64,000 nucleotides of DNA, taken from assembly GCA_036346225.1 (NCBI GenBank), contig JARFIW010001670.1, positions 5,022,001-5,086,000 of the forward strand. The letters are read 5' to 3'. The notes beneath the pieces were generated by a model. It had not been told where the DNA came from. It was given only the letters and a program-made list of their open reading frames with translations, and did not search any database. The translations under genes were made by a program, and so were the position numbers. Of this stretch, positions 31,765-45,179 are shown piece by piece. This DNA is from Platerodrilus igneus (lineage: Eukaryota; Arthropoda; Insecta; Coleoptera; Lycidae). Within the stretch, counting starts at the first letter, position 1, and every line of letters starts with the position of its first letter.

Positions 31765-34500
31765 CTGATTTGATTTGATTTATTTAAACCCATATGTACT
31801 TGGTAGTACAGTACATAACATGCTGATGCTAAGTTAGCGGCAAGCAAGGATATATGTTCTGACCAAGTTAAACCATGGTCGATAGTTAAGCTTAAGAATT
31901 TAGTATTGGTAACAATATTTAGCGATAAATTTTGTAATATACTTATAGTTTCAGAGGCGAATTCCTTGAATATAAATGAAATTAAATAATGCCTACAACT
32001 GTAGATAGTCCCAAATTGTTAATGTTTAAAAACCTGTCTTCTAAAAACTCACTTACACTGTAATAACAGTGATCACAAAGCAACGATGACAGAGCTGATT
32101 TAAATTTATTCAAACTGCTAGTGGATTTAATTGTTGTTGGAAGTTTATTACAAGGAGTTGGAGCCATGTATAAATTTTTTTTATTGTAGTTGATGTTTAT
32201 TTTGGTCGATAAAAATCACAAGCATGCCGAGTGTAGTGTTTATGTACCGAGTATGCTATGGTGTTTTTATTTTTATAAAAGAGGGTTAGACTTTCATAAA
32301 TATATAAAGAGTAAAACGTTAAAAGTTTAAGCTTTTGAAACAGTGGTTTACAGTGTGCGTTTTTAGCAGAATGGTTAATAATTCTAATCGCTCGTTTTTG
32401 CACTTTAAAGATAAGAGTTGTATTTTTAAGGGCAGTATGACCCCAGAAAGATATACCATAATGCTTTCTAGACTCAAACAATGCATAATGTATTTTTAAA
32501 GCACTGTCAGCAGAAAGTTCTGCAGTTATGGTTCCAAGAGCATAACAAACTGATGATAGTTTGCTAGCCAGATTCGATATGTGCTCAAAGAAGTTGAGGT
32601 TCTGGTCAACCTAAAAATGTTATGGCAATGACCCGATTTACTGAAAGTTCTTTTGAAAATAAATTTGGAATATTCAGCCTGTTGAATGTTATACTACATG
32701 CTTTGTAGGTATTTACAACAAACACGTTTCTTTTAAACCATTCTTTTGCAGCTGATAGGTAAGTCTTTAAATAGTTTTTTAGTAATTCTAGCGATGGACA
32801 CTAATGTCATCTGCAAAAAGTGTACATTTTGCAAAGTTAATTACTGAAGGGAAGTCGTTTATGTATAGGAGAAACAGAATTGGACCTAACACCGAATTTT
32901 GTGGTAAACCTGAAGTTGATTTAATTTTATCAGAAAAAGTAGTTTGAAGACTATAATTTTAGTTGCGAGAGTCCTATCTTCTAAATATGATTTTAACCAG
33001 TCATGTGCATTTCCTTAAAAGCCATAGAAATATAATTTATTCAATAGAATAACGCGGTGGACACAATCAAACTCTCTGCTAATGTCTATGAATTATGCAA
33101 TGGATAAAGAATCATTATTATCGAGCGAATAATGTTGTGGCGATAAGAAATTGTAGATGCAACAGTGGTGCATTTATTTTGGACAAATCCAAATTGCGTA
33201 CCATTTAGGATCTTATATTTGAAAGTAAAATCTACCATACAAGATTTGACCAACGTTTCTAATAATTTGGAGAAAATGGACAACAAGGAGTAGGTCTAAA
33301 ATTGTCAATACTAAAAATTCCACCTTTATGAATAGGGACTACAATAGCATGCTTTAGGCATGGTGGAAAGATTCCAGATTGGAAAGATTCATTTAGAAGT
33401 TTTGAAAGATATTTAATTATCTCTGTTGGAAGATAAATTAGTATTCTAACTGTGATATTATCATTATCTACACAGTTTTTGTTTTTGAAAGATTTTAGAG
33501 TATTGACGATTTCTAGTGGATTAGTTGGAAAGAAAGCAAAGGTATGTTGATTAATTTGTTTCTGTTGGTGCAAAAAGTCAATGAATTCAGAATATGGGGT
33601 ATTGTTATTTGATAATATATTAGTCGCTGCATTAGCAAAATATGTGTTCAACGCATTTGCAACTAGTTCATCCGCACAATTTTCCAGGTGAATTTCTTTC
33701 TGTTATTTCATGAACAACTTTCCATGATTCTTTCTGGGGATTTTTTGAATAAATAATGCCATTAGATGTGTATATATTTTTCGCTAGCTTAACTACTTTA
33801 TTAAATATCTTTTTGCAACAAGTGTAATATTGTTTAATAAATGTTGAGTTTTCATAATGTTTGTAGATATAGTGTAGAGCTTTTTTATTTTTAGCCGATA
33901 TTTTGATGCTCCTTGTTAACCAACATTTGTGTTTTGTTTTGACTTTGACTAGGGAGAGTGCAATTTCAAGTGATGTTGAAAATGCCTTAAGCATATATAA
34001 AAAAATTTTATTTAAGTCGCCTACGTTTGAGGAGACCGTGCTTAATGTACAAATTTTTTTAAGTGTATGTATATTTTTGCATTATAGGTCCTTGTATATC
34101 TTATATCTGGGTTGTTTAATATGTTTAGAATGGAATTAAAGAGTACAACTGGTGGTTCGATAAATCGTTATTAATAATTGCAGTATTCAACAGCAGTTGT
34201 TTATTTATGTTTGTTACTATATAATCTAGACAAGAGCTAGTATTTGTAGTGATTCTCGTGTTTCCTGTTACCTGCATATTTAAGTTGTATAAGTTAAAAA
34301 GCAGTTTTAATCAGTGGACATTTTTATCGGATCCATTGAAAAAATTAATGTTGAAATCTCTAGTGAGGATTATGTAGCAGCGATGTGATAGCGACTGTAA
34401 GAGTGACTCTAGTGTGTTAAAGAAGAAGTCAATGTTACCATTGGGGAATGATAAATACAAATAATATGTAGTTTATGTTATTTATTGAAGGTATTACAGA
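31765..34500 (-). pseudogene. Jockey/CR1-like non-LTR retrotransposon, degenerate
   Basis: On the minus strand the remains read from about 34500 to a 3' tail of AAATCAAATCAAATCA at about 31770. The endonuclease has DFNINFFNGSD (34330-34380). The linker ORF is at 33994-33668. Reverse transcriptase parts are PTNPLEIVNTLKSFKNKNC, IVVPIHKGG (33330), LNGTQFGFVQNKCTT (33200), LGPILFLLYINDFPS (about 32880) and the catalytic TLFADDISV (about 32800). The C-terminal domain has YGISFWGHTALKN and QKRAIRIINHSAKN (32481-32197). The GLPQNSVLGPILF and YIND pattern fits the Jockey/CR1 group. Many stops and frameshifts make it dead. Confidence 0.75.
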
Positions 34501-36555
34501 ATTCAAAATTGAGTTCTTGCAAATTTGTAGAAATCACGCAAACACATGTTTTCTTGCAGTTTGTCTATTTTAGACTGAAGGAATAATGTAAATCAAGCAA
34601 CTAATCTTTTTAATTGTATTGTTCTGGGTTTTAACAGTTTGTACTGCAACTGGTAACCATGTATCTTTGGGCACAGGACCTATATGCAGGTTGTCGCAAT
34701 TTTGACTTAAGCTTATAACGTATTTAATTCTCAATGAAATTAAAATGTCTAGATTTAACATTTTTTGAACTTTTTCCATTTTTTAAATAGCACTTAAATG
34801 TAGCTGTCTTACACCATTTGTTTGTTATTGGTCATATAAACCTAAAGCTTATTTCTTTTAAGTCTCATTAGAAAATTATTCTATGTTAGTTAGAGTCTAT
34901 GTCTGTAAAAGTATCGGCTGGTTGAAATTAAATGCTCCATATTGATATATCTATGGAGATAATACATGTGCACTGATAGAGAAAGCGATTTTGTAATGAT
35001 CACAGATATTCGTAGCCATCTTTATTAAAGACATGCTGTGAATTATCAGGCGAAAATGCTTGATAAAATTGCAACCTGATGGCGGGGATCGCTGTTGAAT
35101 AGGTTTATATTAAGGGTATTCACAGAGATGTGAAGACATGTCTGCTTTTTATTAGTGCACAAACAAGAAATTACCTTAAAATTTAGAGCATACAAGAATT
35201 ATTTTAGTTATAGAGCAAACAAAAATGAATTTAATTATCGAGATTTATATTTAGCGTGGTTAGTCAAGATATTAAGAATGGGTTACATTTGATATGCAGA
35301 AATAAAACAAGTTTTACAACTCAGAGCTTTTATAAATGTTGTGATCTATTTTATTTGAAGATAACATTCATTAGAAGTACAAGTTTTAGTTTTATGTTGG
35401 ATATTGTTCGTTGTTGACCTGGAATAAATAGTAGAAGATATACGTATTCGTATTCGAAATGGTTCTGCAGAGTTTCGATGAGGAATCTAAAAATTTGTTG
35501 TGAGTTATAAACTGAAACTTAATGTGCCTGTTATGGAAGCTTTAGTTGTTTGAAATGATGAGAAAATAAAAGTTTTAAATATAATGAAAGAATTGTTTAA
35601 TAATCGTTATTCTTGCAATTTAACAGTAAAATTGAAAACTTTAATTTTCTTTTAATAGAAATTCTTTTTTGTATTTAGAGATAGTGCAGACACATAATTT
35701 TTTTTTAATTGTTATAAGTGATAAATCTATATGTTGTTTGTTAAAAAACACACATGCATTCCAAGTAATAATTCCAACATGTGCTACCTTTTAATACTAT
35801 AAATTGTTTATTATAAATCCTTATATCAATCATTTATACACGAAGTATTTGTTTCTTGGTTAACATATTTTAGATAAAGTGAACACATGCGAACAAATAC
35901 CAGGTTGTTTGACCCTTCTTTAAATCCACGCGATTATATTTTTGAAATTGTTTTAAGTTAAAGTAAATTTTAAATAAGCATGGTTCTAAAAATCAAAAAG
36001 TGGATTTAATTAATTAAACTGTTAACTTGTAAATAAGAACTGTCTTATCATTATAACATTTAGTTAGATTGATCTTTTATTTATATCTGAAAATATATAT
36101 GAAATAATTTTGAGAAGCTCATAACTTAATTAAAAGAGGGACAGTAAAAAGGTTAAAAGGCAATATTTTATACTTTGTGTTATAGGAAGAGAATTTACAA
36201 TTTCTAACTTTTGCATTTTTGAAGAAACACAAATAGTGTTTTCTATGATAAATTTAATTGTGACTTTCTTTTCAGAGTCAGCGCTAACAACAGATTGGAA
36301 AATATTTATAGTAAATTATTGATAATTTATTTATAGATCTTGAGTTAAATGCTGGAGAGTTTCTGCCTCTCCTAGGTCAAATTTATTTTTATTCATGTTT
36401 AAAGATGCGGCGGTGATGTGTTTTTCTGAAATGTTGTCTTACTATATTCAGTCCATGCCCAAACTCATGCTCTCCCATGATTTGAACCTCAAGCTAGTTG
36501 TTGGTACAGTAGGTGGGGAGGTAGTATTGTTCTTGTGTTCAATGTTTGTTTTGCT
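34501..36555. other. No supported feature
   Basis: AT-rich sequence, possibly the decayed 5' part of the LINE and then intron. No gene or repeat was identified. Confidence 0.45.
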
Positions 36556-38100
36556 GGAGCCTCAAGTTCCATTTTTATTTCACTGGCACCCAACACAAGA
36601 GTTCACCTCATATATTTCAAGCTAAAGGTTTTGATCGGACGCATACAGATCTCCTATGGTGGCCCAATATCCTCTCACAAATTAAAAAAGCCAACTTACC
36701 TCAAAATATATACAAAATCCTAAAATCCTACCTACACTCACGTTCTGCAAACCTAAACTCCAACTACTTTTCAATCACCAAACCCCTATCCCAGGGCTGT
36801 CCACAAGGATCACTTCTCCTACCCATACTATGGAACCTTTCTATAAACCCCCTCCTAGACCTTGACACCCCTAATATTTCTACCTTCGCCTATGCTGATG
36901 ATCTAACCTACCTCATAAATGGAAAGTCCCACAAATCCTTAGAAAATATTGCCCACCTCCTGATCCAAAGAATCGAGTCCTGGTCCATACTCAATAAACA
37001 ACCCCTATCACCCGCTAAATGCAAAATCCTATTACTTAAAGGACATCTCGAATGCACACCCCACTATTCACATATTTAACACACCTTTAACCTTATCCAA
37101 ATCTGCCACATACCTTGGAATCCAAATCGAAACAAGACTTAAAATGCACGCATATCTATCATATCTCCGATCCAAAACCAAATCAATCCTTAACAATATA
37201 CACCATCCCCTACCAAAATCCATTGAACTGACTCGTCCCATCCGTAAACTAATCCTACAACAAATAATATTCCCAATATAAGTTATACAATAGACTCCTG
37301 GTACCCCCCCTTGTAACACCTCGTTCGCACAAAAACTTAATCCAACCATAATGCCTTTCCTACTATTTTCCACAAGAGCCTTCAGAACAACCCCCACCTC
37401 AGCGCTATACATAATTCTGAAACAACCACCCCTAAACATCCTGCTCCACTCCAAAGTTCAACTTCGAAACGTAAAGAAAAGAAGACCAATACAATTACAT
37501 GACTGCGTCCCCTACAACCCACAGAATACAAAACAATGACAGACAAACATAAAAGCCTAAAGTGTCACATGTAGACATATACACGAAATTTTCCCAGATA
37601 TAACAAACATCCCTGAACATATCCCCTACTCCAAGTGATTCACTATTCAATTCCTGACCGGACATGGCAAATTCTAACAAAAATCTCACTCTGTCCAACT
37701 AATCCCCTCTCCTTATTGTCTCTGCTCGAACCAAAACATTACAGAAACCCCCCACCACAATATACTTATGCCCCCAACTCCATTCCTCACCAAACCCACA
37801 TAAAACACACAATGCAACTTGATCTTTTTACCCCACTACCTAGCATCAATTTCCTCGCACCTAACTATCCTCTCCAATGTGACCATTTCCTAAATGAAAT
37901 TCTTATCACAAAACCCCCCATCGAATAATAATATTCCCTCCACACCAATATCCCCACCTCTACAACACTATACTGCACACTAACTTCTCTGCCAACAAAC
38001 AGCCCAAAATTAACTCGACAATAAAAAAAAAGAAAGAAACTCAAGATTATCAACATACTACATCGGAAATTCATATATATTGCAAAATTTATTGTAATTT
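36556..38100 (+). pseudogene. R1-like LINE, 5'-truncated and degenerate
   Basis: Reverse transcriptase sequence starts within the palm (FDRTHTDLLWWPNILSQIKK), followed by SQGCPQGSLLLPILWNLSIN and FAYADDLTYLI with the catalytic DD, then SILNKQPLSPAKCKIL. Another frame continues SATYLGIQIETRLKMHA (about 37110-37160) into a Pro/Thr-rich C-terminal part. GCPQGS and YADD are typical of the R1 group. The strand is strongly C-rich compared with its surroundings. The 3' end is not sharp but lies near 38060-38160. Confidence 0.7.
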
Positions 38101-38529
38101 ATATTATTTGTAAAACGTCTGTTCCTATTCACTAGGTTAGACCTTTGGCCCCAATAAACAAAAAACTACCCGTTCATACCTCCACAGACCTGACCCCAGC
38201 CATAACTTCTCCGGGAGTTTTTTAAAATCAGGTTGGACATTATTTCCACCTCTATTTGACCAGGATTCACTTTTTACTTAAAAAATTCTCATTAACATCA
38301 TTTTGGCACTTTCTGACAAGCCTCTGCCTTTGAAACATTTTGTCAATAATAACCAATTAAAAAGGTTGCCACTAGGTATTAGTGATACACAAGTTACTTG
38401 AAGTAAAATTGTTAGTTTCTATGTATGATAACCGAACCATAACGTATAAGCATTTATATTATTCAATACTGTTTTTTTGTTTCATATTCCAGAAAATACG
38501 TGATACTATACTTTAATTTTTATTTGTAG

Positions 38530-38800
38530 GATGCTGCGACACCAGATGATGATTTGGAATTGAGTTCAGAAGATGAAGCAGTGGCAAGTGATTTGGATAT
38601 GCATGCCCTAATACTTGGTGGATTGCACCAGGATCAAGAACCTTTAAAAACGGCAGATGAAGTTATTCGAGAAATTGATGATATGATGCAGGAAGACTCC
38701 TCTCTGGATTATTCTCCTGAATCCAGAGAATCTGGTATTGATACTAATGAAGCTTTTGAAAAAGCCAAAGAAGTTCTTGGCTCACCATTATATGAAGATA
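38530..38800 (+). CDS. unc-76: FEZ/unc-76 exon (N-terminal acidic region)
   Basis: The acceptor TTTGTAG precedes 38530 and the donor GTAAGT follows 38800. The exon reads DAATPDDDLELSSEDEAV, then KTADEVIREIDDMMQEDSS and EAFEKAKEVLGSPLYED, ending in phase 1. The EVxxEIDDMMxEDSS block is the acidic hallmark of fasciculation and elongation protein zeta (FEZ1/FEZ2, fly and worm unc-76), a kinesin-1 adaptor for axonal transport. Earlier exons must lie upstream but were not found. This is the only confident host gene in the window. Confidence 0.85.
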
Positions 38801-38855
38801 GTAAGTTTCAACATCTTAGGATAGTGGAAACTAATATAATGTTTGCTGGTTTTAG

Positions 38856-39106
38856 AATTACGTGATTTAAGTTTATCTCAGCTAAATGAATTATACTTAG
38901 AACTGGAAGTGCTAATCAGAGAGTTTTCAGAAACATTAATAACAGAGTTGGCATTAAGAGATGAATTTGAATATGAAAAGGAGCTAAAAAATACGTTTAT
39001 ATCTCTTTTACTTGCAGTTCAAAATAAACGTAGACACTACCACGTGGAAAAGAAAAGAACTACAAAAGGTAATATTGTTCGTCCCCCATCTGGTTTAGAT
39101 CCAAAG
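38856..39106 (+). CDS. unc-76: FEZ/unc-76 exon (coiled-coil region)
   Basis: A 55-nt intron (38801-38855, GTAAGT to TTTTAG) separates it from the previous exon. It encodes KLRDLSLSQLNELYLELE, IREFSETLITELALRDEFEY, EKELKNTFISLLLAVQNK and a basic run, matching the FEZ C-terminal coiled coil that binds cargo. The donor used is most likely CCAAAG/GTAACA at 39107, which gives DPK followed in frame by YLTTVIPY of the next exon. An alternative donor lies at 39069. Confidence 0.85.
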
Positions 39107-39154
39107 GTAACAGTGGATATGTTTTTCTACAGAAATGATATAATATATTTTTAG

Positions 39155-39230
39155 TACTTGACCACAGTAATACCCTACCATTTAGATAGTGGACCACCAG
39201 ATAACCAAGCTCTCCAGGTTCTTATCAAAA
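39155..39230 (+). CDS. unc-76: FEZ/unc-76 exon
   Basis: The acceptor is TTTTTAG and the donor GTAATA. It reads YLTTVIPYHLDSGPPDNQAL then QVLIK, ending in phase 1. It matches the FEZ block YLxTVIPY before the C-terminal LLTDYILK segment. Confidence 0.85.
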
Positions 39231-39280
39231 GTAATATTTTAAATTAAATGCGACATTTATTACTTCACATTTCTTTACAG

Positions 39281-39346
39281 TATTAAAAGCGATTAATGAA
39301 GATAGTCCTACAGTACCAACACTTCTAACAGATTATATTCTAAAAG
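39281..39346 (+). CDS. unc-76: FEZ/unc-76 exon (LLTDYILK)
   Basis: The acceptor is TTTACAG and the donor G/GTATGG. It reads ILKAINEDSPTVPTLLTDYI LK across 66 nt, the most conserved C-terminal block of the family, and leaves phase 1. In known members only a few residues follow, so a short last exon must lie downstream. I could not place it with confidence in the following 20 kb. Confidence 0.85.
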
Positions 39347-39944
39347 GTATGGTATTTTATAATTTTACTGTGCACTGTGTTTTTAATATTAGACCTTAAA
39401 ACACTGCTGTTCTTGATTCAGAGGTGATATTTCTAATTTGATATATAGGTTTTATTGAGAAGTACGTTTATTTAGTGTACTTGCCATATTAACAATTAGC
39501 AGAAAGTAAAATAGTGCTGTAATATGATTGTAAATGAGAAATGAAGTTCAGAAAGTCATTGACTAAAATTTAAAAATAACGATGATGTTATTATCAGAGT
39601 CGAAATCTATTGCCTTTGCCCAAAAATGCTTATTTTTTTTAAATGTAGCTAAAAATGATAAGTTTAATGACATCATCAAACTGTTGATAGTTTTGTGGTC
39701 TAAGTTTAAGGATTGAATTTCCATAAAACTGTTCTGAAAATTATCTATATTTATTGCAAACAGGCATTTGATATGTAAAAGATGTTTTAAAAATTTCTTT
39801 CTTATGCCTTGGAATGGTCAATAGACCCAGCCCCTATGTTTTACATTAACATTGTGACAATTTGATTTTAAGGTAATTTTTTGAAACATATTTTGGCTAT
39901 TTTGAGTTAAAAATATAAACAAGTAGCATTAAGTTTCTCTGCGG
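39347..39944. other. Intron of FEZ/unc-76, no other feature
   Basis: This follows the last recognised exon. It is AT-rich with no gene or repeat identified. Confidence 0.5.
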
Positions 39945-40655
39945 ACCCTAGGTTTCCTAATGCGTAGTACATCACTATTTACTGATCTGAATTGTCTCAA
40001 AACCCTATACTTCTCTCTAATTCGCAGCACTCTTGACTATGGTTCTTAGATCTGGACACCTTTTTATAACAGTAACAGCACTAGAATCGAGAAAATTCAA
40101 CGTAAATTCCTAAAATTCTTACACTGTAAAAACCATCATTTGTACCCATTGAATGACTACCCTTACTTAGACCTCACCACTGAGTTTAATGTTCCTCCCT
40201 TACATCAACGGAGGGTATTATTGGACATTATTCACTTTCACAAACTCTTGAATTATTTACTTGATGACCCTGTTAGCCTATCTTTTAATAACCTACACGT
40301 ACCATCGAGGCCCAGTAGAAACTGCTCCATTTTTTACCCCAATTTTGCATGCATTAATTCTTATAAAAACTCTCCTATTTGTAGAATGTCCAACTTCTTC
40401 AATAAGTATTCTGCCGATTTAGATTTCTCACTTCCTCCCTCACATTTCCGTTAAGCAATCTTAGATGCTCTCTACTAACCTCATCACTGTTTTCTGATTT
40501 TTTTTCTTCTGTGTTATGCCAATACTATTATTATCCAATCCTCCTTGTCTTTATTTATATTTTAGTTATATTGTTTTATTATTGTAATATTATTTTTCTG
40601 TGACTCCATAATTGGATCTTGTTATCTGTGTGAGTCGTTATATTAAATAAATAAA
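39945..40655 (+). pseudogene. 3' end of a Jockey-like LINE
   Basis: A C-terminal LINE segment is read as STLDYGS, IEKIQRKFLKFLH, then a long open part (40140-40454) with PPLHQRRVLLDIIHFHKLLN. The tail ends in AAATAAATAAAAATAAA. Only the region after the reverse transcriptase remains. Confidence 0.65.
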
Positions 40656-40805
40656 AATAAATTAATGATATAATAATTGGTGATATAAACATTGTTATAA
40701 ACTCTAATACAAGTGAGGTCGATAATTACCTAAACTTGAATGTTTGAATTGGGTTTTGTCCATATATTAACGATACTACTAGATCTGAAGAGCAAACAAA
40801 TTCTT

Positions 40806-42497
40806 GTCATCATCATTAGGTTTTCAGTACTGAAACTGATTAGGCGTGTATCCTCATTGTTTCCTATTCTGAACTAACCTACACATTTCCCTGAAATTTG
40901 CACAGTCTGCATCTATCACTATCTGATCTAGGTCTACATCTACGTCCTTTTTCCTATCTCTGCTTGTACTATATCCCATACTATTCCCCAAATATGTCTT
41001 AGAACTTATTCTGTCCGTCTATTTCTTCTATTTTTTTCCCACGGATATCTTTATTCCCCTACTATTTCTATAACATATTTGTTATTAACTTGGTCTGTCC
41101 ATACTATCATCCTCATACATCTGAAGCACAACATTTCAAAAGTCTGCTATCGTTTTTCTGTATGCTTTTCCTACTGTCCGTATTTCATAGGTATATTGTG
41201 CTGTGCTCCACGCATATGTGCTTTCAACAATTTTATTCTTGTTTGTCTCTATGCTTGTTGTCTTTGATCATAGGTGCTGTTCTTTCTTGTTTGGTGCAGT
41301 TCGGTCCCCTTCTATTGTTTTAGAATATATACCCTATTTCTCCGACATTCAGTGGTTGTGAAGGGGGGTAAGCAGCGTGTGGCTGCCAAGTTCCCCCAGC
41401 ACTTGAGCTATTGCCGATTTAATATTTTTTCCAAGATGTCTTTTCGTCTCAAAACTGGTTGGACACGTACCTCCACTTATTTATATTCTGAGCTAGCTTA
41501 CACAGTTCCCTGAAATTCCCACACAGCCTATATACAGCTCGGTTTCCTTTCTATTGTTTTCTAATTATATGTTCTATTTCACCGAGATTCAGTGGTATGT
41601 GCAGGGGGTTAAGCAGCCTGTGGATACTAAGATACCCCAACACTTAGACATTTGCCGAATTAATAGTTTTTCAGTAAATCCCTTCACACAATTAATATTA
41701 TTCAAGAATATTGCACAACCAATACCTGTAGTTTCTTGTAATAATCATCATGTTTAAGTACAGTTATTTTTTTTGTCATTAGTTTATCCATCTTGTGATC
41801 GGTTGGATGCATACCTCCATTGATTTCTATTCTGAGCTAGCCTACACATTTCCCTGAAATTCCTACAGCCTACATCTTTCAGTGTGCAATACTCTAACCT
41901 AGGTCTACCTCTGCTTCTCTTTTTTCCTATCTCTGCTTCTAATATATTCCACACTATTCCCTCATGTCATAGTATGTGGCCTCTTTGTTCTTAACTTTGT
42001 CTGTCCATGATATCTTCATCATTCGTCTGTAGCACCATATTTCAAAGGCTTCTAACTTTTTCTTGTCTGCTTCTCCTACTGTCCAGGCTTCACAGTTGTA
42101 CAGTGCAATTTAAGCAATCTTTTCCTTATTTCTATGTTTGTGGTCTTTGAGCACAGTAGTTGCTTTTTCTTGTTAAATGTAGCACGACCTTGTGCTAATC
42201 TTTGTTTTATATCGTTTGCGCTTTTCCCATCTTGTGTTATTTGGCTTCCTAGGTAGCAGAAATCCTCAACCTCTTGTAGGTTCTTGTTACCTATTTGTAT
42301 TCTTTTTTTGATTTATTTTCTCCTCCTTTGCATACTAGTACTTTAGTTTTATTTTTGTTAATTTTCATACCATATCTCTCTGTTAGAACCATTTCCATTT
42401 CATTAAGAGCAGCTTCTAACTCTTCCTTGCTAGATGCTAATACTGCTATATCATCTGCAAATCTAAGCATATCAATTTTTTGTCCTTGCATATAAAT
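40806..42497 (-). mobile_element. Second, 5'-truncated copy of the LINE at 19.6-24.7 kb
   Basis: On the minus strand it starts at about 42497 within the reverse transcriptase (MQGQKIDMLRFADDIAVLAS), continues with RYGMKINKNKTKVLVCKGG and passes through three tail modules (about 41870-41800, 41515-41450 and 40910-40840) to a GATGATGAC tail. It matches 22080-24676 of the first copy but lacks the 775-nt insertion, so it provides the empty site at about 41070-41085. Immediately past its truncated end (42498) unrelated sequence begins. Confidence 0.85.
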
Positions 42498-42699
42498 TCC
42501 AAATGCCTTCCTGAATTTGTATAGACCATATATTTGTTAAAACTAGACTTTCCTTCATTTTGATAACTCCTTAAGTTGGGAAACACCTTGAAATTTTCTT
42601 GCCAAAAAACTTTGTCATACTATTTTCTTCATTAAATCCTTAAAAATTGCAGTCTCATTAGATGTATTGAAAATAATTTACCTTGACTTCTTTCATTAG

Positions 42700-43325
42700 A
42701 GTGTTGCTTATGCGATCATTGCTGGGGTCATTCACTTGCAAGTAATCGAATTTTTGGCTTGCAACGCAGAGTTACTCGTGTGATAGCTAATATTGCTTAC
42801 TGTGAGGATTGTCCTACTTATTTTATGAGGTACAACATTTTAACTGTGCCTTGCATCTACATATTAGAATGTTTACTGGATGTTAAGAAAAATGAAGCTC
42901 TCTATAATCGACACGACGTTTACCACTCATTTAATACCCATAGTAAAATTAATTTAGTGGTGCCATACCAGCAGTTTGAAAGAAGTAGGTTGGGAACAAA
43001 TTACTTCGGGAGTATGTTATTTAACTCTTTGAGTGTGAACGTAAGAAATCTTCCAATATCAAAATTTTAAAAAAATATAAAAAACTTGCTCTTAAAATAT
43101 ACTTTTTATAGCATCAAGGAGTTTCTTGATCGAACTAAATCTATAGAGGCTTACATAGATTCCTGAAATATAAATATAATTTCTGTTAATTTAAATTTTG
43201 TTAATTAAGCTCTAAATGGTCCTTAATTATAATTGTTATTTGAAGATAAAAAATTGACAATATACGATTCACTATTGTGACCTATGCATGTACATTTATA
43301 AATAAATAAAATAAATGTATTTAAT
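42700..43325 (+). pseudogene. 3' end of another Jockey-like LINE
   Basis: It reads WGHSLASNRIFGLQRRVTRV, YNILTVPCIYILECLLD and NYFGSMLFNSLSVNVRNLP, a typical post-RT C-terminus of Jockey-like LINEs. After a stop at about 43070 a non-coding tail ends in ATAAATAAATAAAATAAATG. Confidence 0.65.
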
Positions 43326-43779
43326 AGGAACTCCAAATAACGGTTATTTCCATACATGTTTAATATTATCTGTAAAAGTAATTTAATGTGAACAACTTAA
43401 AATTCCTGAAATTTGTTTACCTGTGTACAAAAAATAGAATTTGCAGACTAGTTTGTAATATATACACAGCATCATGGTGCACAAGCAATAGCTTCTACGA
43501 GGTGTACTTACATTTTTATTTATTAAAATTTATATTATATTTTATATTAATATTGCTTTTATAAAACTATATACAACTTTATTGAACATTTGTAAACTAC
43601 GGTTTTTGTATAAATAAAAATTTTTTTCTTTCTTTCTTTAGAAGATAAACAACGATTTTGCTTAGATTCCATTTTAGCTAGCGTATGTGGTGACGAATGC
43701 TCCTTAAATATTTCTGTTTAATTTTGAATTTTGAGATCTACTTGACTCTGTTGCATCTCGAACTATTCTTGGTGGACCA

Positions 43780-44580
43780 GGTTGGGATATTTTGAATTCG
43801 TGCGACCTTCAGCCTTCTCCTTCTCTAGCTGATGGATCTTGATGTGACGTCATTGGTACACTTGTTCTTCCAAATACTGTAGAAACTAAAAGTAAAGTGA
43901 TAGAGGTTTTAGTTCTGCCTACCCTTGCCAAACAGTTCATTTTAGGTATAGATTTTTGGAAAATTATGGGAGTGGTCCTGTTGGATGCTTGATGATCTAT
44001 ATTGTTAGTTAATGAAGCTTGATACGAAGGACCTGTAAAAGTATATACACAAAACTGACTTGCCCTTGAACAATCTTTAATTTGATAATCTTGAAAGGAG
44101 TAAATGTGTACAAATTATTTGAAACAACTTGCACGTCATGCTTTCTCGGTGGCGGGAAAACAACAATGTCTCGCTGAGAATGCACGCTCATAATTAAAGA
44201 AAACATGTAAATTCGCAAGTCATCACCAGAGGGCGAGCGTGCTAAATTTAAACATGAAATAATAATTTATAAATTAATTTACAGCATGAAAAAAGGCTAA
44301 ACAGGTCCCATATTTTCAAAATGGACAATGGCCGTTTATCTCTCCAGAAATTAGTTCGATTAGTTCACCTATGCATATTAGATCCATTCCTAATTTGAAT
44401 TTTTCCCAACATTCAGAACTCAATACTCTTATAGAGAATTCTTTTCGCAATCAGCCCAAAGAGTTAGGTTGCACTCAGTTAATTAAGCATGTTGTATTAT
44501 ACCTAACTGGCTTTAAAAATACCTATATTCCTTACGTTGGTGTTCCAAATGCCTCGAGATCGAAACCTTATAATAATTAA
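43780..44580 (+). pseudogene. Ty3/gypsy-like pol remnant
   Basis: Around 43840-43990 a frame reads GTLVLPNTVETKSKVIEVLV and FILGIDFWKIMGVV, the second half of a retroviral-type aspartic protease. At 44370-44580 MHIRSIPNLNFSQHSELNTL and RNQPKELGCTQLIKHVVLY match the linker to reverse transcriptase in insect gypsy elements. No reverse transcriptase or LTR was seen. This is a short decayed fragment. Confidence 0.5.
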
Positions 44581-45179
44581 AATTTTCATTATACAGTTCG
44601 GCATAGTGTGTTATTTGTTCAACTGTTATTATGCTTATGCTTATAATCTAGTGTACATTAGTTTATGCTACTTAGAATTGTTTAGTGTTTAATGATATGA
44701 TTATGAATCTGCTTAGGAAGTTTATGAGATCTTAATTGATCGGGTCGATTAAAGAGTCAGGTTGGCCGAACTGTAGAACTTTTTATCAATTAGACTTGAA
44801 TTTAAAATTTTACCACTATAGTTAGCTTACTGGGTAAGAGAATATCTGTTGGGGATTTGAAGAATATCATTGATCAAGGGATATAAAGGAGAATCATTAT
44901 GAACGTGAGCGTAATGTTCTTGTTTCTTGATTGTGCAACAAAATGTACGTTTAAGTCGTTTAATATAGTTTATCACCGGAAATATTGTTATTTAATTGCT
45001 GCCCTGACAACACTTTACAATATAAAAGGGATTTACTGATTGCGTGTTAACAAGATACAGAAAGCTATCCTTCTGTTGTACCTAAATTTGTAAGGTGTTA
45101 CAATATAGTACCCTGTACACATAACCATTTTAGGCCTCCAGATCCAACTACCTCCAGAATAACTTTTAATGCAGAAAGT

